A stretch of DNA of 64,000 nucleotides. It comes from Agromyces aureus (GTDB taxonomy: Bacteria > Actinomycetota > Actinomycetes > Actinomycetales > Microbacteriaceae). The first letter of the stretch is position 1. The number at the start of each line of letters is the position of its first letter. Location of the stretch: NCBI RefSeq assembly GCF_001660485.1, contig NZ_CP013979.1:1922001-1986000 (forward strand). Direction: 5' to 3'. The position numbers and the translations under genes are program-made. The notes under the pieces are model-generated. The model was not told where the DNA came from. It did not search any database and saw only the letters and a program-made list of their open reading frames with translations. Below are positions 36,855 to 45,465 of this stretch, one piece after another.

Positions 36855-37183
36855 ATCCGATGGATGACGACGAATTCGAAGACTACGACCGCGAGGTCGA
36901 ACTTGCCCTGTACCGCGAGTACCGCGACATCGTCTCGCAGTTCAAGTACGTGGTCGAGACCGAGCGTCGCTTCTACCTCGCGAACGAGGTCGAACTCGTC
37001 CGCCGCGACACCGAGCACGACTTCTATTTCGAGCTCACAATGAAAGACGTGTGGGTCTGGGACGTCTACCGTGCCGACCGCTTCGTCAAGTCGGTGCGTG
37101 TGCTCACCTTCAAAGACGTGAACGTCGAAGAGCTCGCGACGCGCGAGTTCGAGCTGCCGAAAGAGCTCGCGCTCGACGAATAG
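36851..37183 (+). CDS. DUF2469 family protein
   Basis: A 110-residue highly acidic protein of the actinobacterial DUF2469 family, with the conserved core EVELALYREYRDIVSQFKY, VETERRFYLANEVELV and FYFELTMKDVWVWDVYR. Its role is unknown, but it is almost always found between rnhB and yraN. The ATG at 36851 overlaps the rnhB stop; ATG 36860 is an alternative that removes three residues. No membrane helix or signal is seen. Confidence 0.92.
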   Translation: MNPMDDDEFEDYDREVELALYREYRDIVSQFKYVVETERRFYLANEVELVRRDTEHDFYFELTMKDVWVWDVYRADRFVKSVRVLTFKDVNVEELATREFELPKELALDE

Positions 37184-37309
37184 GCGATCCCCGCCGCGGT
37201 CGCGTCCGTCCCTCCCCACCCCGCACGCTCGATCAAGCGTCGTACCGCGACGCCGTCGCCGGCGAACGGCGGCCGCCGCACCACCACGCTGATCGCGGAG
37301 GTGGTGCAG

Positions 37310-37666
37310 ATGGCCCACAATGCAGAACTCGGTCGGCGCGGCGAACAGCTCGCGGTCGACCACCTCGAATCGCGCGGACTGCGCGTGATCGACCGCAACT
37401 GGCGATGCGTGCACGGCGAGATCGACATCGTCGCGCGCGACGGCGATGCGACGGTCTTCATCGAGGTCAAGACGCGTACGTCCCACGACTACGGGCATCC
37501 GTTCCAGGCGATCACGCCCGTCAAGCTCGCGCGCCTGCGACGTCTCGCGGTCGCGTGGTGCGAGGCGACGGATGCCGCGGCAGCCCGCATCCGCATCGAC
37601 GCCGTCGCGGTGCTCGCCCCCGACGAGGCGCCGGCGATCATCGAGCACCTCGAGGGCATCAGCTGA
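37310..37666 (+). CDS. yraN: UPF0102 family nuclease-fold protein YraN
   Basis: A 118-residue protein of the restriction-endonuclease-like fold. It has the family motif [46 protein letters not shown] (putative Asp and Glu-x-Lys active residues, about 52-65) and [14 protein letters not shown]. The ATG at 37310 is chosen over GTG 37301 because GCGGAGG stands 8 bases before it. The TGA stop shares a base with the yifB ATG. A 126-base gap upstream holds no clear signal. Confidence 0.92.
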   Translation: MAHNAELGRRGEQLAVDHLESRGLRVIDRNWRCVHGEIDIVARDGDATVFIEVKTRTSHDYGHPFQAITPVKLARLRRLAVAWCEATDAAAARIRIDAVAVLAPDEAPAIIEHLEGIS

Positions 37667-39204
37667 TGACCGTCGCCAGAACGCACGCCGTCGCCCTGCT
37701 CGGCCTCACCGGCTCGATCGTCGAGGTCGAGGCCGACCTGTCTGCCCAGCTCCCGGGATTCTCGATCATCGGGCTGCCCGACGCAGCCCTGGGCGAGGCG
37801 CGCGAACGCGTGCGCGCCGCCGCCGTCAACGCCGGCTGTCCGCTGCCGCAGCGCAAGCTCACGGTGAACCTCTCGCCCGCGGCGCTGCCCAAGCATGGTT
37901 CCGGATTCGACCTGGCGATCGCGGTCGCCTGCCTCGCCGCGGCCGGCGAGGTGTCCGTCGAGTCGGTCGCGCGGGTCGTGCACCTCGGCGAACTCGGCCT
38001 CGACGGTCGCCTGCGGCCGATCGACGGCATCCTGCCCGCGGTGCTCGCGGCCGTCAGGGCCGGTCACCGCACGGTGATGGTGCCGAGCGCGAACGCCGAC
38101 GAGGCCGCGCTGGTGCCCGACGTCGCGATCATCGGCGTCGTCTCGCTGCTCGACGCGGCGATCCACCACGGCGGTCGGTTCGAGGCGCGCGAGGTCGACG
38201 CCGTCGCCTCGGTGCGCACCGAACAGGCCGGCACGGCCGAGGTATCCGGAGATCTCTCGGATGTCGCCGGCAATACCGACGCGATCGATGCGCTGCTCGC
38301 GGCGGCCGCCGGCGGGCACCACCTCTCGATGATCGGCCCGCCCGGGGCGGGCAAGACCATGCTCGCCTCGCGGCTGCCCGGCATCCTCCCCGACCTCGAC
38401 GCCGACGCGGCCCTCGAGGTCTCGTGCCTGCGCTCGCTCTCGGGGCAGCCGGTCGGGTCGGGGCTCTCGTTCCGCCCGCCGTTCGAGGCGCCGCACCACA
38501 CGGCGACGGCCGCGGCCATGGTCGGGGGCGGCAGCCGGTTGATCCGGCCGGGCGCCGCCGCGCGGGCGTCGCACGGCGTGCTCTTCCTCGACGAGGCTCC
38601 CGAGTTCCCGGCCGCCGTGCTCGACGTGCTCCGTCAACCGCTCGAATCGGGCACCATCAGCATCCACAGGGCGAATGCCGTGGCGAGCTTCCCCGCGAGA
38701 TTCCAGCTCGTGCTCGCGGCCAATCCCTGCCCGTGCGGACTCGACGGCACCGCGGAGTGCACCTGCCCGCCGAACGCCAGGCGACGCTACCTCGCGCGCA
38801 TCTCGGGTCCGCTGCTCGATCGGATCGACCTGCAGCTCAAGGTGCCGAGGCTGACCGCCGCGCATCTTCGCGGAGCCCGCGATCGGCCGGGCATGACCAG
38901 CGCCGAGGCCCGCACGAAGGTCACGGCGGCCCGGGCGGTCGCGGCCGAACGGCTCCGCGGAACGCCGTGGCGAACGAACGCGCAGATGCCGGGGCCGTGG
39001 CTCCGGGGAGCCGGAGGGCTCCACCCCGGTGGCCGCGCGACCGCCGCGCTCGATCGTTCGCTCGAGCGCGGCGGTATCACGATGCGCGGCTACGACCGGG
39101 TGCTGAAGACCGCGTGGACGCTCGCCGATCTCGCCGGCGCCGACCGCCCCGACGCCGGGCACATCGGCAACGCGCTCTACTTCCGCCAGGGCATCGCCCG
39201 ATGA
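37666..39204 (+). CDS. yifB: YifB/ComM-family Mg-chelatase-like AAA ATPase
   Basis: A 512-residue hexameric AAA+ ATPase; ComM members act as branch-migration helicases in natural transformation. The N-terminal S5-like domain (residues 1-170) has PGFSIIGLPDAALGEARERVRAA and HLGELGLDGRLRPIDGILP. The AAA module has Walker A GPPGAGKTMLASRLPG (about residue 225), Walker B HGVLFLDEAPEF, the zinc-type LAANPCPCG and CTCP cysteines, and a C-terminal Mg_chelatase_C part. It overlaps yraN by 1 base and dprA by 4, linking it to DNA uptake and processing. Confidence 0.93.
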   Translation: MTVARTHAVALLGLTGSIVEVEADLSAQLPGFSIIGLPDAALGEARERVRAAAVNAGCPLPQRKLTVNLSPAALPKHGSGFDLAIAVACLAAAGEVSVESVARVVHLGELGLDGRLRPIDGILPAVLAAVRAGHRTVMVPSANADEAALVPDVAIIGVVSLLDAAIHHGGRFEAREVDAVASVRTEQAGTAEVSGDLSDVAGNTDAIDALLAAAAGGHHLSMIGPPGAGKTMLASRLPGILPDLDADAALEVSCLRSLSGQPVGSGLSFRPPFEAPHHTATAAAMVGGGSRLIRPGAAARASHGVLFLDEAPEFPAAVLDVLRQPLESGTISIHRANAVASFPARFQLVLAANPCPCGLDGTAECTCPPNARRRYLARISGPLLDRIDLQLKVPRLTAAHLRGARDRPGMTSAEARTKVTAARAVAAERLRGTPWRTNAQMPGPWLRGAGGLHPGGRATAALDRSLERGGITMRGYDRVLKTAWTLADLAGADRPDAGHIGNALYFRQGIAR

Positions 39205-40619
39205 GCGCCGTCGAACGTGCCGAGCGGCATCTGCGCGTCGAGTTCGCGGCGGTCCGGCCGTTGCGGCCGCTGCTGCCGTCCGCGCAGCCGGTCGCGGCGG
39301 AGGGCGTTCCTTCTCTGGCTCTCGAGCCGATCGTCTCGCTCGAGTCCGAACCGACGGTGCTCATCGAGGTCGATGTCGCTGTCGATGTCGCTGTCGACGT
39401 CGCAGACGGCGCGGAGGCCGTCGACGGATCCGCCGCCGACGTCGAGGCGTTCGCCCGAGCTGTGCTCGGCACGCTCGCCGAACCGGGCGACGGCACCCTC
39501 GGCCGCCTGGTCGGCGCGCTCGGAGCGGCGCGAACGGTCGACCTGCTGCTCGAACGAGCGCCGGTCGAGCGGGTTCTCGCCGAGGTCGAGGCTGCGGGGG
39601 AGGCGCCGACGACCAAGGAGCTCGAAGCCGGCCTCGCACGGTGGACGCCGCGAATCGATCACGCCGCCTTCGTGCGGGGGCTGGCGCAGGCCGCGCGCGT
39701 GGACGCGGTCTTCATCGTGCCGGGCGACGCCTGCTGGCCCTCCGGGGTCGACGACCTCGGCGTGCATGCACCGCTCGGGCTCTGGGTCAGGGGCGATCCC
39801 GCGCTGCTCCGCCCGGGGGCGCCCTCGGTCGCACTCGTCGGAGCACGCGCGGCGACCGGCTACGGGGAGCACATGACCATGGAGATCGCCGCGGGCCTGG
39901 CCGATCGCGGGGTCACGGTCGTCTCCGGCGGCGCCTACGGCATCGACGGCACGGCGCATCGGGTGACGCTCGCGAGCGGCGGAACGACGATCGCGTTCCT
40001 CGCGGGCGGAGTCGACCGGTTCTACCCGGTGGGGCACGACGGCCTGCTGCAGCGCATCGCCGAGAGCGGAGCCGTCGTATCGGAGCTCCCGTGCGGAGCC
40101 TCGCCGACCAAGTGGCGCTTCCTGCAACGGAATCGGCTCATCGCCGCAGCGAGTCAGGCCACGGTCGTCCTGGAAGCCGGAGCGCGCTCGGGTTCGCTCA
40201 ACACCGCCGGCCATGCCGCAGCGCTCGGGCGGCCCCTCGGAGCGCTGCCCGGACCGGTCACCAGCCCCGCATCCGCCGGGTGCCATCGACTGCTGCGGGA
40301 GTTCGACGCCGTCTGCGTCGTGAACGGCGATCAGATCCTCGAACTGCTCGGCGCGGCCGAGTCGGTGGCCGACGCCGATGCCGCGAGCTCGGGGGAGGGC
40401 GACCGGTCGATCGTCGCCCGGCACATGGTGCCCTCGCCAGAGCAGGTGCGAGTGCTCGATGCGCTCAGTACGCGGGCGCCGCGGGACGTGGCGGACCTCG
40501 CGCGGCGCGCAGGGCTCGGTCCGGGAGACGTCATGGGCGTGCTCGGCATGCTCGAACTCGACGATCTCGTGGCGTACCGGGCCGACGGATGGGTCCGCCG
40601 ACGGCGACGGGCAGGGTGA
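39201..40619 (+). CDS. dprA: DNA processing protein DprA
   Basis: A 472-residue single-stranded DNA binder that loads RecA on incoming DNA. The Rossmann-like core includes VALVGARAATGYGEHMTMEIAAGLADRGVTVVSGGAYGIDGTAHRV, FLAGGVDRFYPVGHDGLL, ELPCGASPTKWRFLQRNRLIAA and VVLEAGARSGSLNTA; a C-terminal DprA winged-helix-like domain ends the protein (LARRAGLGPGDVMGVLGMLELDDLV). The first about 120 residues are a variable extension carrying a short Val-Asp-Val-Ala repeat from a 12-bp tandem repeat. Start overlaps the yifB stop (ATGA). Last gene of the rplS-to-dprA run. Confidence 0.94.
   Translation: MSAVERAERHLRVEFAAVRPLRPLLPSAQPVAAEGVPSLALEPIVSLESEPTVLIEVDVAVDVAVDVADGAEAVDGSAADVEAFARAVLGTLAEPGDGTLGRLVGALGAARTVDLLLERAPVERVLAEVEAAGEAPTTKELEAGLARWTPRIDHAAFVRGLAQAARVDAVFIVPGDACWPSGVDDLGVHAPLGLWVRGDPALLRPGAPSVALVGARAATGYGEHMTMEIAAGLADRGVTVVSGGAYGIDGTAHRVTLASGGTTIAFLAGGVDRFYPVGHDGLLQRIAESGAVVSELPCGASPTKWRFLQRNRLIAAASQATVVLEAGARSGSLNTAGHAAALGRPLGALPGPVTSPASAGCHRLLREFDAVCVVNGDQILELLGAAESVADADAASSGEGDRSIVARHMVPSPEQVRVLDALSTRAPRDVADLARRAGLGPGDVMGVLGMLELDDLVAYRADGWVRRRRRAG
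39369..39404 (+). repeat. 12-bp tandem repeat in dprA
   Basis: Three units of GTCGATGTCGCT (39369-39380, 39381-39392 identical; 39393-39404 with two changes) encode VDVA-VDVA-VDVA in the variable N-terminal part of DprA. A unit of 12 keeps the frame if the copy number changes. Confidence 0.85.
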
Positions 40620-40671
40620 GGCTCCGCAGCCGTGACGGAGGCAGGCCGTAGGCTTTCGCACGGAGGTGCGC

Positions 40672-41577
40672 ATGGGAGTACGGCTCGGCAGATATCCGGC
40701 GGCGCGGCAGGTCATCGCCCATCTCAGCGACACGCACCTGCTCGATGGCGGTGCCCCGCTCGGTGGTCGGGCCGACACGGTCTCGGCGCTCGAACAGACC
40801 GTCTTCCAGCTCTCGCGGCTCGGCACCACGCTGGACGTGATCGTCGTCACCGGCGATGTCGCCGATCTCGGTGAGGCCGATGCCTACCGGCGGGTGCGTG
40901 CCGTCCTCGAGCCGCTCGCCGACGCGGCCGATGCCGAGCTCGTGTGGGTCATGGGCAACCACGACGTGCGCGACGCGTTCCGCGTCGGCCTGCTCGACGA
41001 AGCGCCGGCCGGCGACGCACCCGTCAACCGCGTGATCGACGTCGGCGGCCTGCGCATCATCGCGCTCGACTCGACCGTTCCGGGGTACCACCACGGTTCG
41101 CTCGACGACACCACCCTCGCCTGGCTCGCGGCGGTGCTCGCGACGCCCGCCTTGCAGGGAACCGTGCTCGCACTGCATCACGCGCCGATCCCGACGCCGA
41201 TCGCCCTCATGGACGTGCTCGAGCTCCGAGGTCAGGACGGGTTCGCCGACGTCATCCGCGGCAGTGATGTGCGACTCATCCTCGGCGGACACCTGCACTA
41301 CCCGACGAACGGGGCGTTCGCCGGCGTGCCCGTCGCGGTGGCCGGCGCGACGGCCTACACGATGGACGTGTCGGCGCCGGAACGCGAGCTCGTCGGCATC
41401 GACGGCGGGCGCTCGTTCAACCTCGTCCACGTCTTCGACGCCGACGTCGTCACGTCGACCGTTCCGGTGGGCGCCCACCCGGTGATCGCCGGGTTCGGCG
41501 CACCCTTCCTCGCCGAGATCGAGTCGCTCGGCCCGGCCGAACGGCTCGAGCGCTTCTCGCGGAAGCCCGCGTCCTGA
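40672..41577 (+). CDS. CpdA-like metallophosphoesterase
   Basis: A 301-residue calcineurin-like phosphoesterase of the class III cyclic-nucleotide phosphodiesterase type. Metal-binding blocks in order: HLSDTHL (about residue 17), VVTGDVAD (about 62), MGNHDVR (about 97), ALHHAPIPTP (about 165) and GGHLHYPTNG (about 203). The ATG is preferred over GTG 40666 since GGAGG at 40662-40666 stands 5 bases before it; a TAGGCT box at 40649-40654 supplies a promoter with a very short leader. Stand-alone gene. The true substrate (cAMP or another phosphodiester) is not shown by sequence. Confidence 0.86.
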   Translation: MGVRLGRYPAARQVIAHLSDTHLLDGGAPLGGRADTVSALEQTVFQLSRLGTTLDVIVVTGDVADLGEADAYRRVRAVLEPLADAADAELVWVMGNHDVRDAFRVGLLDEAPAGDAPVNRVIDVGGLRIIALDSTVPGYHHGSLDDTTLAWLAAVLATPALQGTVLALHHAPIPTPIALMDVLELRGQDGFADVIRGSDVRLILGGHLHYPTNGAFAGVPVAVAGATAYTMDVSAPERELVGIDGGRSFNLVHVFDADVVTSTVPVGAHPVIAGFGAPFLAEIESLGPAERLERFSRKPAS

Positions 41578-41635
41578 TCCGGCATGCGGGCGCGCCGCGG
41601 AGCCGGTTCGTCCTCGTGGAGAGCAGGCTGAGGCT

Positions 41636-42625
41636 GTGAATGGTCTCGACGCCGCGCTCGCGGACTACCTCGCGCACGTGAAGACGGAGCGCGGGTACTC
41701 GGAGCACACGGTCAGCGCCTACGGCGCGGATCTCGCCGACCTCGTCACCTTTGCCGAGTCGCGCGGAGTTCAGGGCGTCGACGGCATCGATCTCGCGCTG
41801 CTGCGGGACTGGTTGTGGGTCGCCACCGAGCGAGACCTCGCCCGGGCCAGCATCGCCCGACGCGCGGCATCCGCTCGGGGGTTCACGTCGTGGTTGGCCC
41901 GTCGTGGGGTCGTCGCGGGCGACCAGGGTGCCCGCCTCAAGGCTCCGCGAGCGCTGCGCACCCTGCCGCGGGTGGTGCCGCAGAACGCCCTCGAGTCCGC
42001 CATCGAGCGTCTCGCCGCACGAGCGGCCGACGGCGATCCGGTCGCCGAACGGGATGTCGCGATCATCGAACTGCTCTACGCCTCGGCGCTGCGCGTCTCC
42101 GAACTCGTCGGCCTCGACGTGCCGGACATCGATCGGGAGCGTCGCGTGGTGCGGGTCATGGGCAAGGGATCGAAGGAGCGGGTCGTGCCGTACGGGGCTC
42201 CGGCCGCGAGGGCGATCGATCGATACCTCGAGCACGCGCGCCCGGCCATCTCTGCCTCGGCGGCCGAGCGCCGCGCGGCGACGCAGGAGATCGATGCGAA
42301 CGGCGCGTCCGTCGACGGCGTGCGCGGCACTCGCTCGACATCGCCGACCGCGGCCGTCTTCCTCGGGGTGCGTGGCGCGCGCATGGGCGTGCGCAGCGTG
42401 CATCGCCTCGTCGCCGACATGCTCGCCGACATCCCCGGCACGGGACCGAGCGGGCCGCACGCCCTGCGGCACACGGCGGCCACGCACCTCCTCGACGGCG
42501 GTGCCGACCTGCGCGCGGTTCAGGAGTTCCTCGGCCATGCGAGCCTCGGGACGACGCAGATCTACACCCACGTGTCCGCCGAGCGGCTGAAGCAGAGCTA
42601 CCGGACCGCGCATCCGAGGGCCTGA
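41636..42625 (+). CDS. xerC: Tyrosine recombinase XerC
   Basis: A 329-residue site-specific recombinase that resolves chromosome dimers at dif. N-terminal SAM-like domain (VKTERGYSEHTVSAYGADLADLVTF) and catalytic domain with Arg in LYASALRVSELVGL (about residue 155), Lys in RVMGKGSKERVVPYG, His275-x-x-Arg278 in GPHALRHTAATHLLDGG, His in FLGHASLGTTQIYTHV and the nucleophile Tyr310. It is about 30 residues longer than usual through an insertion near residues 205-240 (ERRAATQEIDANGASVDG...) between the Lys and His-x-x-Arg blocks. GTG start; convergent with the M23 gene. Confidence 0.93.
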   Translation: MNGLDAALADYLAHVKTERGYSEHTVSAYGADLADLVTFAESRGVQGVDGIDLALLRDWLWVATERDLARASIARRAASARGFTSWLARRGVVAGDQGARLKAPRALRTLPRVVPQNALESAIERLAARAADGDPVAERDVAIIELLYASALRVSELVGLDVPDIDRERRVVRVMGKGSKERVVPYGAPAARAIDRYLEHARPAISASAAERRAATQEIDANGASVDGVRGTRSTSPTAAVFLGVRGARMGVRSVHRLVADMLADIPGTGPSGPHALRHTAATHLLDGGADLRAVQEFLGHASLGTTQIYTHVSAERLKQSYRTAHPRA

Positions 42626-42655
42626 GTCGAACGCGGTCTGCCCGCCCTCTCACGG

Positions 42656-43222
42656 TCACGACGGAAGCAGCACGGCCCACGGCACCCCGCCGAGGTAGAG
42701 GAGCGGCGACACGTACTCGCCGTGCAGACGAACGCCCAGGTGCACGCACCGGTCGTCGCAGTGCCCGCCGGAGCCGACCGCGCCCAACTCCGCGCCCGCC
42801 GCGACGGACGCTCCTTCGATCGCGGTCGCCACCACGGGTTCCAGCGAGCTCACCAGCCCGGCGCCGTGATCGATCGAGACGACGGGCCGGCCGGCGACCA
42901 TGCCGACGAACGACACGACGCCGTCGGCAGGGGCGAGAGCGGGCTCGCCGGCCGATGCCCGGAGGTCGATGCCGCGGTGCCCGGCGGCGTACGGCGTCGG
43001 AGGTGCTCGAAACGGCGCAACCACGCGGATGGGCGGTGACGCGGGCCAGATCCAGTGATCGTGCACGACGAGTCCGTCGGCCGATGCCGGCGCTCCGAGC
43101 GAGATCGGGATCGTGACGGCGAACGCCACGGCCGTCGCGATCCGAATCCCCGACTTCGAAGAGCGGCGCAGCCGATCGATCGCAGATCGGCGCTTCGAGG
43201 ATTCGCGCGGGAGCATCGTCAT
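42656..43222 (-). CDS. M23-family peptidase-like protein, secreted
   Basis: A 188-residue protein with a basic start, a signal peptide (IRIATAVAFAVTIPISLGAPASA, cleavage likely after ASA near residue 49) and a LytM/M23 domain. The fold is seen in PTPYAAGHRGIDLRASAGEPALAPADGVVSFVGMVAGRPVVSIDHGAGLVSSLEPV and HLGVRLHGEYVSPLLYLGG. The metal ligands look mostly kept (HRGID, HLGVR) so it may be an active D,D-endopeptidase or a degenerate activator. It also has a CDDRC pair that could form a disulfide. Convergent with xerC and divergent from rpsB. Confidence 0.85.
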   Translation of the reverse strand: MTMLPRESSKRRSAIDRLRRSSKSGIRIATAVAFAVTIPISLGAPASADGLVVHDHWIWPASPPIRVVAPFRAPPTPYAAGHRGIDLRASAGEPALAPADGVVSFVGMVAGRPVVSIDHGAGLVSSLEPVVATAIEGASVAAGAELGAVGSGGHCDDRCVHLGVRLHGEYVSPLLYLGGVPWAVLLPS

Positions 43223-43298
43223 GCGGCCATGCTCGCCGACCGATCAGGCTGCGCGACGGCGGGCCGCGGCATCCGGAGCCGTTGCGCGCGCCGACGTG

Positions 43299-43328
43299 TT
43301 GGGGAGGATCGGTGCCCGGTGATAGACT
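43299..43328 (+). promoter_or_regulatory. rpsB promoter
   Basis: TTGGGG (43299-43304) and TAGACT (43323-43328) with an 18-base spacer. Transcription would start near 43335, giving a leader of about 160 bases before rpsB. Confidence 0.55.
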
Positions 43329-43336
43329 TCCGGGAG

Positions 43337-43450
43337 CACCCCGCGCGTCGGGGTGACTACGCGTGCCATTTCGGCAGACGACTCCACTCGGTCCGACTTC
43401 AGCTCTCACGGGCAGAAGACGGCGGAGCCGTGCCGGGCACCAGGGCTCCG
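43337..43450 (+). promoter_or_regulatory. Structured 5' leader of rpsB
   Basis: Two hairpins are visible. CACCCCG/CGGGGTG (43337-43343 with 43349-43355) lies at the predicted 5' end. CGGAGCC/GGCTCCG (43423-43429 with 43444-43450) encloses an inner GTGC-CGG-GCAC stem. S2 commonly represses its own rpsB-tsf mRNA in other bacteria, so a regulatory role is plausible but not shown. Confidence 0.45.
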
Positions 43451-43493
43451 ACCGTCGGTCGGTGCGTCAACTGAGAACAAAGGAGTACGGCTC

Positions 43494-44432
43494 ATGGCCG
43501 TCGTCACCATCCGCCAGCTGCTCGACAGCGGCGTGCACTTCGGGCACCAGACCCGCCGTTGGAACCCGAAGATGAAGCGCTTCATCTTCACCGAGCGTTC
43601 CGGCATCTACATCATCGACCTGCAGCAGTCGCTCGCCTTCATCGACAAGGCGTATGACTTCGTCCGCGAGACGGTCGCCCACGGCGGCACCGTCCTCTTC
43701 GTCGGCACGAAGAAGCAGGCCCAGGAGTCCATCGCCGAGCAGGCGACCCGCGTGGGCCAGCCCTACGTCAACCAGCGTTGGCTCGGTGGCCTCCTCACCA
43801 ACTTCCAGACGGTCTCCAAGCGCCTCGCGCGCATGAAGGAGCTCGAGGAGCTCGACTTCGAGGGCACCACGAGCGGCTTCACCAAGAAGGAGCTCCTCAT
43901 CAAGAAGCGGGAGCTCGACAAGCTGCACAAGTCGCTCGGCGGCATCCGCAACCTGACGAAGACCCCGTCGGCGCTCTGGGTGGTCGACACCAAGAAGGAG
44001 CACCTCGCGATCGACGAGGCCAAGAAGCTCGGCATCCCCGTCATCGGCATCCTCGACACCAACTGCGACCCCGACGAGGTCCAGTACCCGATCCCGGGCA
44101 ACGACGACGCGATCCGTTCCGTCGCACTGCTGACGCGCATCATCGCCGACGCTGCGGCCGAGGGCCTCATCGAGCGCCACCAGAAGCCCGAAGAGGCCGG
44201 CAACGTCTCGGCCGTCGAGCCGCTCGCCGAGTGGGAGCAGGAGCTCCTCCAGGCCGGCACGACGCCGGAGCAGGCTTCGGCCGAGACCGAGAAGGTCGCC
44301 GAGACCGAGGCCGAGGCCAAGGTCGAGGCCGCCGAGGTCGTCGCCGAGGCCGAGGCCGCTGAGGTCGTCGCCGAGGTCGAGGTCGTCGCCGAGGCTGAGG
44401 CCGAGGTCGCGTCCGAGGCTGCAGCCGAGTAA
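43494..44432 (+). CDS. rpsB: 30S ribosomal protein S2
   Basis: A 312-residue S2. The conserved part (residues 1-245) has [54 protein letters not shown] and [20 protein letters not shown]. It is then extended by about 55 residues of Glu/Ala/Val repeats ([18 protein letters not shown] and similar), making it about 20% longer than most S2 proteins. The ATG follows AAAGGAG at 43479-43485. It is first in rpsB-tsf; a terminator follows tsf. Confidence 0.96.
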   Translation: MAVVTIRQLLDSGVHFGHQTRRWNPKMKRFIFTERSGIYIIDLQQSLAFIDKAYDFVRETVAHGGTVLFVGTKKQAQESIAEQATRVGQPYVNQRWLGGLLTNFQTVSKRLARMKELEELDFEGTTSGFTKKELLIKKRELDKLHKSLGGIRNLTKTPSALWVVDTKKEHLAIDEAKKLGIPVIGILDTNCDPDEVQYPIPGNDDAIRSVALLTRIIADAAAEGLIERHQKPEEAGNVSAVEPLAEWEQELLQAGTTPEQASAETEKVAETEAEAKVEAAEVVAEAEAAEVVAEVEVVAEAEAEVASEAAAE

Positions 44433-44471
44433 TTCAGCCGCTCCACTTCAACTCAAAGGAGAATGCCGGAA

Positions 44472-45296
44472 ATGGCAATCAGCATCGCCGACATCAAGGC
44501 CCTGCGCGAGCAGCTCGGCACGGGCATGGTCGACACGAAGAAGGCGCTCGAGGAAGCCGATGGCGACCTCGAGAAGGCCACTGAGATCCTCCGCCTCAAG
44601 GGTGCGAAGGGCAACGCGAAGCGTGCCGACCGCTCCACCAGCGAGGGCCTCGTCGCGGCCAAGGAGTCGCCCGCGGGCTACACCCTGATCCAGCTCGCGT
44701 GCGAGACCGACTTCGTGGCCAAGAACGACAAGTTCGTCGCCCTCTCGGAGCGCGTCCTCGACGCGGTCGCCGCTGCCGGTGCCGCCGACGTCGACGCCGC
44801 GCTCGCGGCGCCGCTCGACGGCAAGACCGTCGGCGAGGTCATCGACGAGCAGGCCGCAATCCTCGGCGAGAAGGTCGCGCTCACGCACGCCGTCACGCTG
44901 TCGGGCGACCAGTTCGCGGTCTACCTGCACAAGACCTCGAAGGACCTCCCGCCGCAGATCGGCGTGGTCGTGTCCTACTCGGGCGAAGACGCGGAGACCG
45001 CTCGTGCGATCGCGCAGCACATCGCGATGTTCGACCCCACGTACCTGACTCGCGACGAGGTCCCGGCCGACGTCGTCGAGAAGGAGCGCGAGATCGTCAC
45101 CGAGATCAGCCGCAACGAGGGCAAGCCCGAGGCGGCCCTGCCGAAGATCATCGATGGTCGTCTGACCTCGTTCTTCAAGCAGGTCGCCCTGCTCGAGCAG
45201 GACTACGCTCGCGACAACAAGCAGCAGGTCCAGAAGGTTCTGGCCGACGCCGGCATCACGGTGTCGTCGTTCGCCCGCTTCAAGGCCACGGCGTAA
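44472..45296 (+). CDS. tsf: Elongation factor Ts
   Basis: A 274-residue guanine-nucleotide exchange factor for EF-Tu. It has the UBA-like N-terminus ADIKALREQLGTGMVDTKKALEEADGDLEKA, the exchange motif CETDFVAKNDKF (about residue 80), ALTHAVTLSGDQFAVYLHKT and GVVVSYSG. ATG 44472 is chosen over ATG 44463, because AGGAG at 44457-44461 lies 10 bases from the former and only 1 from the latter, and because EF-Ts proteins normally start two or three residues before AxxIKALRE. Cotranscribed with rpsB. Confidence 0.96.
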   Translation: MAISIADIKALREQLGTGMVDTKKALEEADGDLEKATEILRLKGAKGNAKRADRSTSEGLVAAKESPAGYTLIQLACETDFVAKNDKFVALSERVLDAVAAAGAADVDAALAAPLDGKTVGEVIDEQAAILGEKVALTHAVTLSGDQFAVYLHKTSKDLPPQIGVVVSYSGEDAETARAIAQHIAMFDPTYLTRDEVPADVVEKEREIVTEISRNEGKPEAALPKIIDGRLTSFFKQVALLEQDYARDNKQQVQKVLADAGITVSSFARFKATA

Positions 45297-45305
45297 GTCG
45301 TTGTG

Positions 45306-45340
45306 AAGGAGTCCGGATCGCATCGCGACCCGGGCTCCTT
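45306..45340 (+). terminator. Terminator of rpsB-tsf
   Basis: AAGGAGTCCGG (45306-45316) pairs with CCGGGCTCCTT (45330-45340), 10 Watson-Crick pairs plus one G-U, around a 13-base loop; the strand ends in TTTG. It starts 10 bases after the tsf stop. Confidence 0.8.
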
Positions 45341-45465
45341 TGCTGTGTCCGGACCTCTCCGGACCTCCGACGAGGGGACTCGTCGCGGAAAGACCCACGA
45401 TCCGGCGCTGCGCCGAGCCGCGGGAACCACTAACTTTGACTCCCAAGGGGAAGGAACGGCCGGGG

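Noticed and set aside
43349..43493. Longer rpsB start at 43353
   Set aside because: The extra 47 residues lie in the leader and are not S2-like; ATG 43494 has AAAGGAG in place and gives the conserved start.
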